64,000 bases of DNA from Oceanihabitans sp. 2_MG-2023 (GCF_030547245.1 NZ_JAUOQT010000001.1:62001-126000); one strand, 5' to 3'. Counted from the stretch's first letter, positions 27,462 through 37,375 are shown. Numbers and translations: made by a program. Notes: generated by a model not told the origin, from the sequence alone.

Positions 27462-28418
27462 GTGAAAAATTATTACAGCAGCGGAAAATTATTACTTACA
27501 GGTGAATATGTAGTGCTTGATGGCGCTTTAGCTCTTGCTGTACCAACAGCTTTTGGCCAAAGCTTAACTATTGAAGCCCTAGAGGAACAGAAAATCATAT
27601 GGAAAAGTATAGACCAAAAAGGGAACATTTGGTTTGAAGCAACATTTATATTAGAAAACAATATAATTTCTCAACACACAACAAAAGACAGTGCAGTTTC
27701 TAAGCGACTCATACAAATACTACAAGCTGCAAAAACACTAAATACTGAATTTTTAAAAGATAAAAAAGGGTATCAAATCGCAACACATTTGGAGTTTCCA
27801 AAAAACTGGGGACTTGGCACTTCTTCTACTTTAATAAATAACATTTCGAATTGGGCAAATGTGGATGCATACCAACTATTAGAAAAAACTTTTGGAGGTA
27901 GCGGTTATGATATTGCTTGTGCACAAAATGAATCTACAATTACCTACCAACTACATAACACAAAAGAGACTCTAGATAGTATAAAAAATCAAAAGCACAG
28001 TCGTATAATAACCCCTATAATTTTTAATCCGCTATTTAAAGAGCATTTATATTTTGTGCATTTAAACCAAAAGCAAAACAGTAGAGACGGCATTGCCCAT
28101 TACAAAAAAAACAATTCAAATCTAAAAGAAGCTATTAGCGAAATAAATAAAATCACCCAAAGTATTATCACCTGCAAAACGCTTAAAAAGTTTAACGCAC
28201 TTATAGATCGGCATGAGCAAATCATTTCTAAAATAATACGTTTAAAACCAGTTAAAGAAATACTTTTTAAAGACTTTAACGGAAGCATAAAAAGTCTTGG
28301 TGCATGGGGAGGGGATTTTGTTTTAGTGAGTTCTAAAACTAATCCAACAGATTACTTTAAGAATAAAGGTTTTGATACTATTTTAAGGTTTGATGAAATG
28401 GTTTCTAATATTTATTAA
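27462..28418 (+). CDS. GYDIA-family GHMP kinase of the mevalonate pathway
   Basis: The protein is a GHMP-superfamily small-molecule kinase of 318 residues with a GTG start. SSGKLLLTGEYVVL is the family's N-terminal motif. WGLGTSSTL (115-123) is the ATP-binding loop, and GSGYDIACA (146-154) gives the subfamily its name. It most likely phosphorylates mevalonate or phosphomevalonate, given tight linkage to HMG-CoA reductase. Which of the two steps it catalyses cannot be read from sequence. Confidence 0.85.
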   Translation: MKNYYSSGKLLLTGEYVVLDGALALAVPTAFGQSLTIEALEEQKIIWKSIDQKGNIWFEATFILENNIISQHTTKDSAVSKRLIQILQAAKTLNTEFLKDKKGYQIATHLEFPKNWGLGTSSTLINNISNWANVDAYQLLEKTFGGSGYDIACAQNESTITYQLHNTKETLDSIKNQKHSRIITPIIFNPLFKEHLYFVHLNQKQNSRDGIAHYKKNNSNLKEAISEINKITQSIITCKTLKKFNALIDRHEQIISKIIRLKPVKEILFKDFNGSIKSLGAWGGDFVLVSSKTNPTDYFKNKGFDTILRFDEMVSNIY

Positions 28419-28584
28419 ATGTTAGTATTAGATGCTGAATCTCCTTCCGCATGACAAAAGAGTATATTTTAATATAAACCCGTTTGCTTACGACTTATCA
28501 CAAAAAAACGACACTTCAGAAATTTGCTTTTGAGGACTCTTTGTTATATTCCTAATTTTACATTGTTAAAACAAATAAGGTATC

Positions 28585-29220
28585 ATGGAAGAAACAATTA
28601 AAATATTTATTTATATACATGCCTTTTTTGGCGGATTAGGATTAATTTCCGGAATAGGAAGTATTATAGTCAAGAAAGGAAGTATTCCGCACAAAAGAAT
28701 GGGAAAACTATTTTCCATTGGAATGATAACTAGCTCCTTAATTTCTATCCCTATTACTTTTATACCAAATCACGAAAACACTTTTCTTTGTCTTATCGGC
28801 TTATTCACCATCTACTTAGTGATTTCCGGAAACCAAATACTGACTTTTAAATCCAAAAGCAAGCTATCAGCAAATGGTTTAGATAAAACAATTTCTGGAA
28901 GTATGCTACTCCTTTCTATTGCAATGATTTCATTTGGTGCTTATGGTCTACTATTAGGAAAGACTGCTTTTATACTGTTTATGTTTTTTGGAGGTTTCGG
29001 ACTACTATTAACGATAAAGGATTTTATGTTCTACAAAAACTTTAAAGCACTCAAAAATGGTTGGCTACGCAATCATATAGGAAAGATGATTGGAGCGTTT
29101 ATAGCATCTATAACCGCTTTTATAGTTGCCGGTTTAGGTCTTGGAAGTATCCTTTCTTGGATCTTGCCTTCTATTCTTGGAACCATTTACATACTATATT
29201 GGAAAAGGAAATTGAATTAG
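28585..29220 (+). CDS. DUF2306-like membrane protein, function unknown
   Basis: This is a 211-residue protein with about six or seven membrane segments spread over its length. HAFFGGLGLISGIGSIIVKKGSIPHKRMG near the start resembles the DUF2306/membrane protein pattern, in which a histidine-glycine pair precedes a KG...H...G loop. A second His pair lies in LRNHIGKM. The role is unknown. It follows the mevalonate genes on the same strand after 166 bp and ends before a strong bidirectional terminator. Confidence 0.65.
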   Translation: MEETIKIFIYIHAFFGGLGLISGIGSIIVKKGSIPHKRMGKLFSIGMITSSLISIPITFIPNHENTFLCLIGLFTIYLVISGNQILTFKSKSKLSANGLDKTISGSMLLLSIAMISFGAYGLLLGKTAFILFMFFGGFGLLLTIKDFMFYKNFKALKNGWLRNHIGKMIGAFIASITAFIVAGLGLGSILSWILPSILGTIYILYWKRKLN

Positions 29221-29298
29221 TTCTCTAAAACCGAATTTAATACCATTAGCAATCATTACTCCAAGAAATACGATTTAAACCCGAGATTAGTAATAAAA

Positions 29299-29337
29299 AA
29301 AGCCCTTTTATATTTCTCTAAAAGGGCTTTATATTTT
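29299..29337. terminator. Bidirectional rho-independent terminator
   Basis: AAAGCCCTTTTA and TAAAAGGGCTTT form a long stem at 29299-29330, flanked by A-run and T-run. It separates the plus-strand membrane gene from the minus-strand PpiD-like gene. Confidence 0.9.
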
Positions 29338-29354
29338 TAATGTTCTAGCTTTTA

Positions 29355-31478
29355 CTACTGAACTGTATTTGCTCTGTTATCTTCAATATTTGAAGCATCT
29401 TTTAAAGCGGTATATAATCTAGAATCTACTTCCGTTTGTTTTTGTTGTCCTACTTGGTTTGCAAAAGCTTGGTAGTTTGCTAGCTCAACTGCTGGAGTAG
29501 CTTTAGTTACCTGTACCATGTACACACCATTTTCACCAACAATTAATTTAGAAGTTTCACCTTCCTTTAATCCAAAAGCAGCACCAACAACTTTAGGTTC
29601 TCTACCCACTCCTGTAACTGTAGGAGTTTTCATGTTTACTGCTAAAGCAGTTCTAATGGTTTGTCCTTCTGCGCTAGCAAGATCTTCTAATGTTGTTGCA
29701 GAAATTCTACTTTTAATCATATCTGCTTTTTTAGCTTTACGAATTGCTGGCAAAGCAGTTACAGATGCGTTTTGTGTATTCATTAATCCTGCTTTGTTTT
29801 TAGCAGTTAATTGTACTACAGCAAAACCATTAGATATTGGGAATTTTTTAATATCTCCAATTTCTGCATCTTCTTCAAAAGCCCAACGAACTATTGCTCT
29901 TTGGCTATTTAAACCAGGGATATTCTCATCTAAAACCTTAATACCATCTACTGGACGTACAGTATAATTATTTTCTTTAGCTACATCTTGAAATACACCA
30001 TTTGCAACTGCGTTTTCAAAACTAGCAGCATCTCTAAACACTTTAGAAATTGTAGCTTCACTAGGCTCAATTTTTCTTGCAATTGTAGCAACCTTAATAG
30101 TACGTTGCATATTTTTCTGTCCTAATATTTCAATAATATGATATCCGAATACTGTTTCTACCACACCAAAGTCTCCTTTACTATTTTCAAAAGTAAAATC
30201 TCTAAATTCTGGAACCATAGCGTTATACGTAAACCAATCCAGAACTCCTTCTTTTTCATTACTTACTGTATCTGCTGAAAAATCTAACAAGCTAACAAAC
30301 TTAGATGGCGAAGACTTAACAACGTTCATTATACTATCTGCAGTAACTTTTGCTTGTTCTTTTGTTTGCACTGTTTCTGCGGTTGCAGAACGAGAACCAA
30401 CAAATGGTAATAAAATATGTCTTGCTTTTACTGAATCTGGCATTTGTGTTACTGCAACAACTTTAGATAATTTAAAGTTATTTGCATCTTTATAAGGACC
30501 AAATACTTCACCTGCATTTAAATTAAAAATACTATCAGCAACAGCTGCAGGTAAATCTGTTTTTTTAATAAAACGATTATCGAATTTAATGTCTGAATTT
30601 GCATTTACAAAAGCTTCATTATCTTTTGCTTTTACAAAACTTAAAACGGTATCATTTCTTTTAGTTACTTCATTATATACAACCTGATCTTTTAAAAGAT
30701 TTTTTAGGTTTTGTTGAATAGCGTTTTCATCTTCAAGAGATGCCACTTCATTAAACTGTACATAGTTTATATTTCTAGAAGCTTCTACAGTGTATTGTTT
30801 TACATGACTGTTCATGTAAGCTGTGATATCACTATTAGAAACAGTAATTGTACTATCTACTATAGAAGAGAAAGGTACTTGAATAAATTTAATATCTACT
30901 TGGTCTCCTTCTAATTTATGTTGTAATTCTCCTTCTGCAAGTGTACCTACCATTCCTGCTTTAACCATATTAACATAGTTCTGGTTAAGTGCATTAGCAG
31001 CAACTCCTTCTTCATAATCAATCCATTGTTGGTATGCTATTGAAGACGTTTCCTTTAAGTTCGCAATATATTCATTCATTTTATTTTCATCAAAAAGGCC
31101 AGCTTCATTTTGAAAATCTGCATTATTAGCTAAACTTGTTTTTAACAAATCTCGCATTTGGTCTTTTTCTACTGTAAAACCTAATGCATCAAATTGTGTT
31201 TGCATTACCGCTTGACGAACTTCTTGGTTCCAAACGTTGTTCATCGCCTGTGTACTAGTTCCGTTTCCACCCATTTGGCGTTGCATCGCTTCTACTTTTT
31301 GCATAAAATCTTCTCGTGTAATGTCTTTGCCGTTAATTGTAGCGACAACATTTTGCGATTTTGCTGTAAGTGCATCACTGTTTCTAAACAAATCTGCTAA
31401 TACAAATGAGAATAATGCTAATGCGATTACTGCAATTAGTACTAAGGATTGTTTTCTAATGTTATTTAAAATTGCCAT
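29355..31478 (-). CDS. PpiD-like periplasmic peptidyl-prolyl isomerase/foldase
   Basis: This is a 707-residue protein with one N-terminal transmembrane anchor (about 12-30) and a periplasmic body. A SurA-N-like chaperone region (about 40-210) is followed by a parvulin-type rotamase domain (about 345-460) with KARHILLPF and VVETVFGYHIIEI. The C-terminal region (about 500-700) is again SurA-like. It should assist folding of envelope proteins. It is the last gene of the coaX-to-foldase run, 153 bp after the CorC-type gene. Confidence 0.9.
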   Translation of the reverse strand: MAILNNIRKQSLVLIAVIALALFSFVLADLFRNSDALTAKSQNVVATINGKDITREDFMQKVEAMQRQMGGNGTSTQAMNNVWNQEVRQAVMQTQFDALGFTVEKDQMRDLLKTSLANNADFQNEAGLFDENKMNEYIANLKETSSIAYQQWIDYEEGVAANALNQNYVNMVKAGMVGTLAEGELQHKLEGDQVDIKFIQVPFSSIVDSTITVSNSDITAYMNSHVKQYTVEASRNINYVQFNEVASLEDENAIQQNLKNLLKDQVVYNEVTKRNDTVLSFVKAKDNEAFVNANSDIKFDNRFIKKTDLPAAVADSIFNLNAGEVFGPYKDANNFKLSKVVAVTQMPDSVKARHILLPFVGSRSATAETVQTKEQAKVTADSIMNVVKSSPSKFVSLLDFSADTVSNEKEGVLDWFTYNAMVPEFRDFTFENSKGDFGVVETVFGYHIIEILGQKNMQRTIKVATIARKIEPSEATISKVFRDAASFENAVANGVFQDVAKENNYTVRPVDGIKVLDENIPGLNSQRAIVRWAFEEDAEIGDIKKFPISNGFAVVQLTAKNKAGLMNTQNASVTALPAIRKAKKADMIKSRISATTLEDLASAEGQTIRTALAVNMKTPTVTGVGREPKVVGAAFGLKEGETSKLIVGENGVYMVQVTKATPAVELANYQAFANQVGQQKQTEVDSRLYTALKDASNIEDNRANTVQ

Positions 31479-31631
31479 TTTTGGTATAAATTTTATTCAA
31501 TATAGTGCGCGAAAATACCATTTTCTATTTAATAATAAAAGGTTATTTCAATAAAATGAAGTGAAGTTGAAGATGAAGATGAAATTGAAGCTAAAAAAAG
31601 AGAACTGTTTATTGCAAACAGTAATTAAAGG

Positions 31632-32921
31632 CTAGTCTTCGTCAAGTATTTTAAGCGCTACCAAATCTATTTTTGTGTTTGAAACTTCTAAGATAGTAAA
31701 CTGGAAATTCTCAATAATTACTATTTCATTTTTTTGCGGAATTTCTTCAGTATGCGCTACTATTAATCCTCCTAAAGTTTCATAGTTTTCTTCATCGGGC
31801 AAATTAATTTTAAAGGTCTCATTAATGTAGTCTACTTCTATTCTTGCTGAAAATTTAAAATTATTTTCATCTAATTTCTCTTCTATTAAAACAACAGTAT
31901 CATGTTCGTCTTCAATTTCACCAAAGAGTTCTTCAACAATATCTTCAACAGTCATAATTCCAGAAGTTCCTCCATATTCATCTAATACAACCGCTATACT
32001 TTTACGTTTTTTAATCAACACATTAAGCACATCATTTATTAGCATGGTTTCTGGCACAAACTCTACTGGAAGCAGTATCGATTTTAAGTTTTTAGGTTTT
32101 TTAAACAACTCAAAAGAGTGTACGTAGCCTAAAATATCATCAATATTTTCTTTATATACTAAGATTTTAGAGCATCCTGTTTCTGTAAAAATGGTATTGA
32201 GATTTTTAATAGATTCCTGAATTTCTACAGCTATAATTTCGGTTCTTGGAACCATTACTTCTCTAGATTTCACTTCAGAAAACTCTAAAGCATTTTGAAA
32301 AATTTGTATTTCGGTATCTATCTCATCATGCTCTTCTACAGATTCCATTTGCTCGCTAATATAATTACCTAGTTCTATTTTAGTAAAGGCTAGTTGCACT
32401 TGATCTCCTTCGGTTTTAAAGAATTTCTTAAGAACAAAATCGGAAATCCAAAGTACAAAATCGGAAATAAAAGTAAACAACACATAAAAAATATAGGCAG
32501 GGAAAGCCAATATTTTAAGGAGAGAATTGGCATATATTTGAAAGAATACTTTAGGTAAAAATTCAGCAGTTATAAGAATTACAATGGTTGAAATTATTGT
32601 TTGGGTAAACAAACTAAAATCTACAAACAAATAATTTATTATACTGTTATTAGATGGCAACATAGATTGAAACCAATTGACTAACAAATCTCCCATAAAA
32701 AAACCATAAACTACCAATGCAATATTATTACCAATAAGCATGGTTGCTATAAACTTGGAAGGTTTAACGGTAAGCTTTGAAAGTATTTTTGCTAAAAATC
32801 CGTCTTGTTTTTTTTCAATTTCTATATGTATTTTATTAGAAGATACATAGGCGATTTCCATTCCAGAAAAGAAGGCGGAAAGCAATAAACAAACAATTAT
32901 AATAACAATGTAAACACTCAT
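31632..32921 (-). CDS. CNNM/CorC (HlyC-type) membrane protein
   Basis: This 429-residue protein has a DUF21 membrane domain (about 1-190, with FFSGMEIAYVSSNKI and MLIGNNIALV). Two CBS domains (about 205-325) with SREVMVPRTEI and VLDEYGGTSGIMTVEDIVEELFGEIEDE follow, and then a CorC/HlyC transporter-associated domain (about 340-425). Family members move Mg2+ or Co2+ or bind adenosine ligands. GldE, a gliding-motility paralogue, has the same layout, so that is a possible alternative. It overlaps the preceding small gene by one base. Confidence 0.88.
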   Translation of the reverse strand: MSVYIVIIIVCLLLSAFFSGMEIAYVSSNKIHIEIEKKQDGFLAKILSKLTVKPSKFIATMLIGNNIALVVYGFFMGDLLVNWFQSMLPSNNSIINYLFVDFSLFTQTIISTIVILITAEFLPKVFFQIYANSLLKILAFPAYIFYVLFTFISDFVLWISDFVLKKFFKTEGDQVQLAFTKIELGNYISEQMESVEEHDEIDTEIQIFQNALEFSEVKSREVMVPRTEIIAVEIQESIKNLNTIFTETGCSKILVYKENIDDILGYVHSFELFKKPKNLKSILLPVEFVPETMLINDVLNVLIKKRKSIAVVLDEYGGTSGIMTVEDIVEELFGEIEDEHDTVVLIEEKLDENNFKFSARIEVDYINETFKINLPDEENYETLGGLIVAHTEEIPQKNEIVIIENFQFTILEVSNTKIDLVALKILDED

Positions 32922-33115
32922 TATTTAGCGTTATTATTGTCTTCGAATTTTTTATTAAATTTTTTACGAAAGAAAAACATAAAAATAGCTAAAGCTGTAA
33001 AAGCTAAAGATATATAGGTTCTATTTCTATCTATACTCCAATTAGTTACTGCATCATACAAAAACAATGCTGCAAAAAACAAGTATATGTATTGAAAAAA
33101 CTTAGCGGTTTTCAT
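32921..33115 (-). CDS. Small two-helix membrane protein, unknown
   Basis: This 64-residue protein has two hydrophobic stretches (about 7-22 and about 34-50), with FRKKFNKKFEDNN as a basic tail. It starts MKTAKFFQYIYLFFAA. It lies 43 bp after lptC, and its stop overlaps the next start by one base, so it is translated in the operon. I recognise no family. Confidence 0.65.
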   Translation of the reverse strand: MKTAKFFQYIYLFFAALFLYDAVTNWSIDRNRTYISLAFTALAIFMFFFRKKFNKKFEDNNNAK

Positions 33116-33158
33116 TTATGTTATTTTGGTTGAAAGTTATTTATTGCAAAGATAGGTA

Positions 33159-33710
33159 TTATTCCTCAAGTGTGATGACACCATCTATTTCTAACACTTG
33201 TGCTTGTTTAAATTTGGAATCGGAATCAAAACCATTTCCATTGATAAGATCTCTACCTTGTCTAAAGGTTACTGGTTTGTTTGTAAAGAGCCATTCTTTG
33301 GTTTGATCGTAATACAATTGCTCTGCAAATAACGTGTCCTTTTTGTGCGAAGTCACTACCACATTACCTTGTAAGTCTATAAGATTGGTTTCTTTATAAG
33401 AAATAGCATAATCTGCTATAACGGTACTTTTTTGATTTAGATCGTCATACAGGTGCAAAATAACACCATCTGGGAATTCATTAAAACCAAAATTTCGATT
33501 CGTAAAGTCTAGCATTTTCGGGCTAATAAGATTTGCTGTTACTCTACCAGAATCGGTATATTTTAAATTTATATCTTCTGCAATACCAATTGGTTGATCT
33601 TCTGAAACACCAATTTTTTGCACTTCATTAAAATTGCTTTTACATGAAAAAAACAAAGTCACAGTAAATACTGTGACTAATGTTTTTATATATAAATTTT
33701 TGTTTCGCAT
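33159..33710 (-). CDS. lptC: LptC-like lipopolysaccharide export protein (lipoprotein)
   Basis: LptC is the periplasmic bridge component that takes LPS from LptBFG to LptA. This 183-residue protein has a lipobox (LFFSC) in place of the usual membrane anchor. The body is predominantly beta, with YTDSGRVTANLISPKM, DLQGNVVVTSHKKDTLFAEQLYYD and TFRQGRDLINGNGFDSD, all typical of LptC/LptA-fold proteins. It overlaps the upstream TPR gene by one base. Confidence 0.85.
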   Translation of the reverse strand: MRNKNLYIKTLVTVFTVTLFFSCKSNFNEVQKIGVSEDQPIGIAEDINLKYTDSGRVTANLISPKMLDFTNRNFGFNEFPDGVILHLYDDLNQKSTVIADYAISYKETNLIDLQGNVVVTSHKKDTLFAEQLYYDQTKEWLFTNKPVTFRQGRDLINGNGFDSDSKFKQAQVLEIDGVITLEE

Positions 33711-35041
33711 TATATGCTTGGCACCTTTACAGTTCTACCAATCCAACATCCAATACTAATAGATTGTCCAGCTTTACCTGCAGAAAAAATCTCTGATTTA
33801 CTTGGTGCTTTTGCTTCATAATTAGCAGCTAAGCTACTACTTCCTGCTTTTCTTGCTTCGGCAGCAGCCAACCAAAATACAGCTCTTTTATTAAAGTTTG
33901 TATCTCCACAACTGTTTGCACTTGCTGCATACATTCTAGCAATTTGTTCGTAAGGTTTTTTATCTGATGGGTTAGCTTGTAAAGACTTCATAAAGAACTC
34001 TCTTGCTTTACCATAGCTTCCTTTTTGTTTAAAATCTCTAGCAATAGTATTATATAGTTTTGCTTTTCTAAAAGGATCTGTTTCTAACTGTAACGTTTGG
34101 TCAAAGTATTGTTGTTCACCTGTTATTAAGTATAAATAGTACGATGTTTTTGCGTTAGGCTCAATACTATTTTTTTGTTTTACAACTTTAACAAACATTG
34201 GATCTTCTTTACATCCTTTTTCGTACAACTTGTTCATTGCTCTTTGTAGCCAAACACCGTCGTTTTTGTTTTGCTCGTAATCTTTTTGGTATAAAGGAAT
34301 AAGGTTTTCACAGTTTGCTCTATCCCCTAATTTAGAATCTACACTTCCTGATATTTGATCGAAAGCTTTTAATGAACTTTCATAGTATCTTTTGTACTGA
34401 CCATCTTTTTTAGTTAATGGAGTTCCAGCTTCTTCTTTGGCCATTAATTTATTTAAACCTTCAGAATTGTTTTTAACTTCGGTATCAATTTTATCTACAA
34501 CATCATCGTATTTATTGAATAGTTCTTGTGCCGTTTTCTTTCCGCCATCATATAAATCTACCATTAAAGAAAAGTAAGTATATAAAGATTTAGCATTTTT
34601 AAACGTTTTTAAATCTGTTGTGTATGCTTTATCGAAAGCATTATATATTTCTTCATCACTTAAACCTAATTCGGTTTTGTAGTCGTACATTAACTGTGCT
34701 TTGTCTGATAATAAATCCCCCACTTTAGTTTTACTTGGAAAGTTTTCTAACTTCTCATCCCAAAGTTTTAAAAGGTCGTTAATAAATGCTACTTTTTCTG
34801 TTCCTGTAGAGTTTTCAATTTTATGTTCTAATATTTTTTGTCCATCCACAGGGATTGCGTTGTTAAACTTTGGATATTTAGTACGTACTTCCATCCAAGG
34901 ACCATAAGCTGCATCATAGTTTTTAGCTTTCACATATTCGTGAAAGATAGAAAGTTTTGTCATTGCTTCTTCGTTTTGTGCAAAGCCAAAGCCAAGTCCT
35001 AAAAATAAGAGTGCTAATAGTGTAATTTTCGTTTTCATCAT
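33710..35041 (-). CDS. Secreted TPR-type protein, unknown role
   Basis: This is a 443-residue protein with a signal peptide (cleavage after FGFAQ, about 22) and helical repeats. A clear TPR-like pair appears near 330-375 (KAKLYNTIARDFKQKGSYGKAREFFMKSLQANP is the best repeat). The C-terminus contains GQSISIGCWIGRTVKVPS. It lies between lptC and an outer-membrane-protein gene, suggesting an envelope assembly role. The exact function is not readable. Confidence 0.75.
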   Translation of the reverse strand: MMKTKITLLALLFLGLGFGFAQNEEAMTKLSIFHEYVKAKNYDAAYGPWMEVRTKYPKFNNAIPVDGQKILEHKIENSTGTEKVAFINDLLKLWDEKLENFPSKTKVGDLLSDKAQLMYDYKTELGLSDEEIYNAFDKAYTTDLKTFKNAKSLYTYFSLMVDLYDGGKKTAQELFNKYDDVVDKIDTEVKNNSEGLNKLMAKEEAGTPLTKKDGQYKRYYESSLKAFDQISGSVDSKLGDRANCENLIPLYQKDYEQNKNDGVWLQRAMNKLYEKGCKEDPMFVKVVKQKNSIEPNAKTSYYLYLITGEQQYFDQTLQLETDPFRKAKLYNTIARDFKQKGSYGKAREFFMKSLQANPSDKKPYEQIARMYAASANSCGDTNFNKRAVFWLAAAEARKAGSSSLAANYEAKAPSKSEIFSAGKAGQSISIGCWIGRTVKVPSI

Positions 35042-35060
35042 CTTTAATTTTTTAATGCTG

Positions 35061-36368
35061 TTAATCGTATTTGCTTTTTTGAAACCATCTATCGTTCAAA
35101 GATAAACTTAATTGGAAATTAATAAAATTCTCTTGAATTAAATTTTTATCGGTTGTTCCTCGTTTACCAATCTCAAAACCTAAGTTTGCATTAGATAATA
35201 TGTTTCCAACTGGTAACCCTACTCCAAAAGATATGCCAAACTCATTTATAGACTCTCCATTTATTACTAAACCAGTCTTTTCTGTTCGAAATCCAGCACG
35301 ATAAACCACACGTTTTAAATACGATCTATAGGCATTGTAATCTGGAATATAAAAACCACCAAATGAAAAAGTATTCGCATTTTCATAAGTAGTTTCTGCA
35401 CTTGACGAAGCATAAAGTGCATTACTAAATTTACTTGTTTCTTGAAAAACACTTTCTACACCTACAAACCATTTTCTTGGTTGTCCTAAACCAACACCAA
35501 AAGAAAACTTAGCTGGTATTACTAAATCGGTTTCTTTTAGATCTGCTTCTTGTAAATTAACTTCCAGCGTATTTATTACAAATTCTTGTTCTGTACTAGC
35601 ATCAATAGTAATTGTATTTATTGCTCTTTGGTTTTTAGACTTCAAATCACTTTTAGGTGAAAAAGTTACTCCCGAAACCAATTCCAAGTTCTTATTTAGC
35701 TTGGTTTTATAGGAAACACCTAAATTGTAACTTAAACCACTTAGATCTGATCTATTATCTTCTCTTGTTTGGTATTGCACAAGATCCCCATCATTATAAA
35801 CATACTCCACAGTACTTCCTTCAATGTTTCCAAAGTTATACTGTAGATCCACACCAAAACTTAAGTCCTTTGTTATTTGATATCCGGCAGAAAAATAGGT
35901 TTTATTTACACCACCTTCCCCTTTGTACTTTGTGGATATACCATCATCTCCATAATTTTCTAATTTATAACCAACGGAAGTATAAGGCATTAACCCAAAA
36001 CCAACACCTAACTTACCTAAAGGCAACGAAATTGCAATATAATCGAAAGTGGAAGTGGAAGTTCGATCACTATCTGAAGCATTTTTCAGTTTGGTTGATG
36101 TGTGCCCACCACCAACAGAAAAAGTCATTGGTCTACCTTCGTTATTATATATACTTAAATCGTCTCCACCATAAGAGGCTGGATTTCTTAAATTGACATG
36201 TGTACTATCGGTATAAATACTTAGCCCACCCATACTTCTGTTTTCTACTGTACCTTTAAACTTTAGACTACCTATTCCATAAAATGAATATGGAGAAGAA
36301 GTACCTTCTTGAGCGAAACTTTGAATTGCAAAAAAAGCAATAAAAACTATAACCAGTTTTTTTATCAT
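35061..36368 (-). CDS. Predicted outer-membrane beta-barrel protein
   Basis: This 435-residue protein has a Sec signal peptide (cleavage after IQSFAQ). It begins GTSSPYSFYGIGSLKF and contains many amphipathic strands with alternating aromatic residues. Regions such as SVGGGHTSTKL, KDLSFGVDLQYNFGNIEG and YKTKLNKNLELVSGVTFSPKS resemble FadL/OMPP1-like barrels. Substrate is unknown. It overlaps coaX by one base and precedes the TPR gene by 19 bp, forming a coupled group. Confidence 0.75.
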   Translation of the reverse strand: MIKKLVIVFIAFFAIQSFAQEGTSSPYSFYGIGSLKFKGTVENRSMGGLSIYTDSTHVNLRNPASYGGDDLSIYNNEGRPMTFSVGGGHTSTKLKNASDSDRTSTSTFDYIAISLPLGKLGVGFGLMPYTSVGYKLENYGDDGISTKYKGEGGVNKTYFSAGYQITKDLSFGVDLQYNFGNIEGSTVEYVYNDGDLVQYQTREDNRSDLSGLSYNLGVSYKTKLNKNLELVSGVTFSPKSDLKSKNQRAINTITIDASTEQEFVINTLEVNLQEADLKETDLVIPAKFSFGVGLGQPRKWFVGVESVFQETSKFSNALYASSSAETTYENANTFSFGGFYIPDYNAYRSYLKRVVYRAGFRTEKTGLVINGESINEFGISFGVGLPVGNILSNANLGFEIGKRGTTDKNLIQENFINFQLSLSLNDRWFQKSKYD

Positions 36369-37096
36369 TAGTGTGTATTATATTGTAAAATAAAATTTAA
36401 TCCCTCTAAAAGGAAATTAGAGTTGGCAAATATGCTACTTTTTAATTGTTTAGACAAAAAATTAGCGTCTCCTCCTGTTAAAATAATTGTTAAATCAGGA
36501 TATTTCAACTTATATTCCTGAATTGCTCCATCAATTTCGAGCAAAACTCCTTCCACTACTCCAGAGTGCATTGAAGCTGCTGTAGTATCTCCAACAATAT
36601 TTTTTGGTTCCTTTGTTACTAATAACGGTAGATTTGCTGTAAAATGATGCAGTGCTTTATAACGCATACGTATTCCTGGAGAAATTGCACCTCCTAAATA
36701 TTCGTTGTTATTGGTAATAAAATCAAATGTGATACATGTTCCAGCATCTATAATTAGCACATTTTTATCTGGAAATTGCTGTACAGAAGCACTTACTAAA
36801 GCAATTCTATCTATTCCTAAAGTTTTAGGTGTACTATATAAATTTGTAAAAGGAACTCTTGTTTCGTGATTTAATAATAATGTATCGTAATATTTTTCAA
36901 GATAATTAATATCTGTTTTTCTTAATTTTCCAACCGAAGAAAAAATAGCTTTCTCCATGTTTTTATATTTTTTTCTAACAGCTCTTAAACTTTTTAAAAC
37001 CTCTATGTTTTTAACTTTAAGAAGATCAATCAACTTATCTCCTTGAAAAACAGCGATTTTCACAAAAGAGTTTCCAACATCAATGACTAAGTTCAT
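36368..37096 (-). CDS. coaX: Type III pantothenate kinase CoaX
   Basis: CoaX phosphorylates pantothenate in the first step of CoA synthesis. The ASKHA fold motifs are visible: DVGNSFVKIAV (phosphate loop, about 6-16), the TLGIDRIALV segment, DAGTCITFD (about 117-125) and GGAISPGIRMRYKAL. At 242 residues it has the family length. It heads the coupled operon, with the next start overlapping its stop. A promoter box precedes the ATG. Confidence 0.93.
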   Translation of the reverse strand: MNLVIDVGNSFVKIAVFQGDKLIDLLKVKNIEVLKSLRAVRKKYKNMEKAIFSSVGKLRKTDINYLEKYYDTLLLNHETRVPFTNLYSTPKTLGIDRIALVSASVQQFPDKNVLIIDAGTCITFDFITNNNEYLGGAISPGIRMRYKALHHFTANLPLLVTKEPKNIVGDTTAASMHSGVVEGVLLEIDGAIQEYKLKYPDLTIILTGGDANFLSKQLKSSIFANSNFLLEGLNFILQYNTH

Positions 37097-37113
37097 ACTT
37101 TTTATAAAAGCAT

Positions 37114-37121
37114 CAAATTTA
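37114..37121 (-). promoter_or_regulatory. -7 box of the coaX operon
   Basis: The minus strand reads TAAATTTG, a match to TAnnTTTG, 17 bp before the coaX start. This implies a very short leader. No clear -33 box was found. Confidence 0.4.
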
Positions 37122-37235
37122 CAAAATACATGATAAAGAATATTCTATTTTTCTTTTAAATATGAATTTATCTTCTTTCTAGAAGTCTGGTTTATAAAAT
37201 AATAAGCATTCAATAAAAAATTTTACAAATTTTCC

Positions 37236-37266
37236 TTTGCGAATAACAAAAAGGTATCTATATTTG
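37236..37266 (+). promoter_or_regulatory. tRNA-Phe promoter
   Basis: TTTG at 37236-37239, a 19-bp spacer, then TATATTTG at 37259-37266: an almost ideal Bacteroidota promoter. Transcription would start about 15 nt before the tRNA. Confidence 0.75.
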
Positions 37267-37287
37267 CACTCGCATTTTTATGCTACT

Positions 37288-37363
37288 GGTGCCTTAGCTC
37301 AGTTGGTAGAGCAATGGACTGAAAATCCATGTGTCCCTGGTTCGATTCCTGGAGGCACCACCA
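37288..37363 (+). tRNA. tRNA-Phe (GAA)
   Basis: The 76-nt sequence folds as a cloverleaf: acceptor arms GGTGCCT and AGGCACC, and D arm GCTC...GAGC. The anticodon loop CTGAAAA has anticodon GAA, and the T loop is TTCGATT. The discriminator A and 3' CCA are encoded. The last 19 bp are repeated at 46058-46076. Confidence 0.97.
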
Positions 37364-37364
37364 T
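37346..37364 (+). other. attL-like site: 3' end of tRNA-Phe
   Basis: TTCCTGGAGGCACCACCAT is the tRNA 3' end plus one base. It is identical to 46058-46076, 8.7 kb away. tRNA 3' ends are standard targets of tyrosine-recombinase islands, which leave such direct repeats. Confidence 0.65.
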
Positions 37365-37375
37365 CAAAATTTGTT

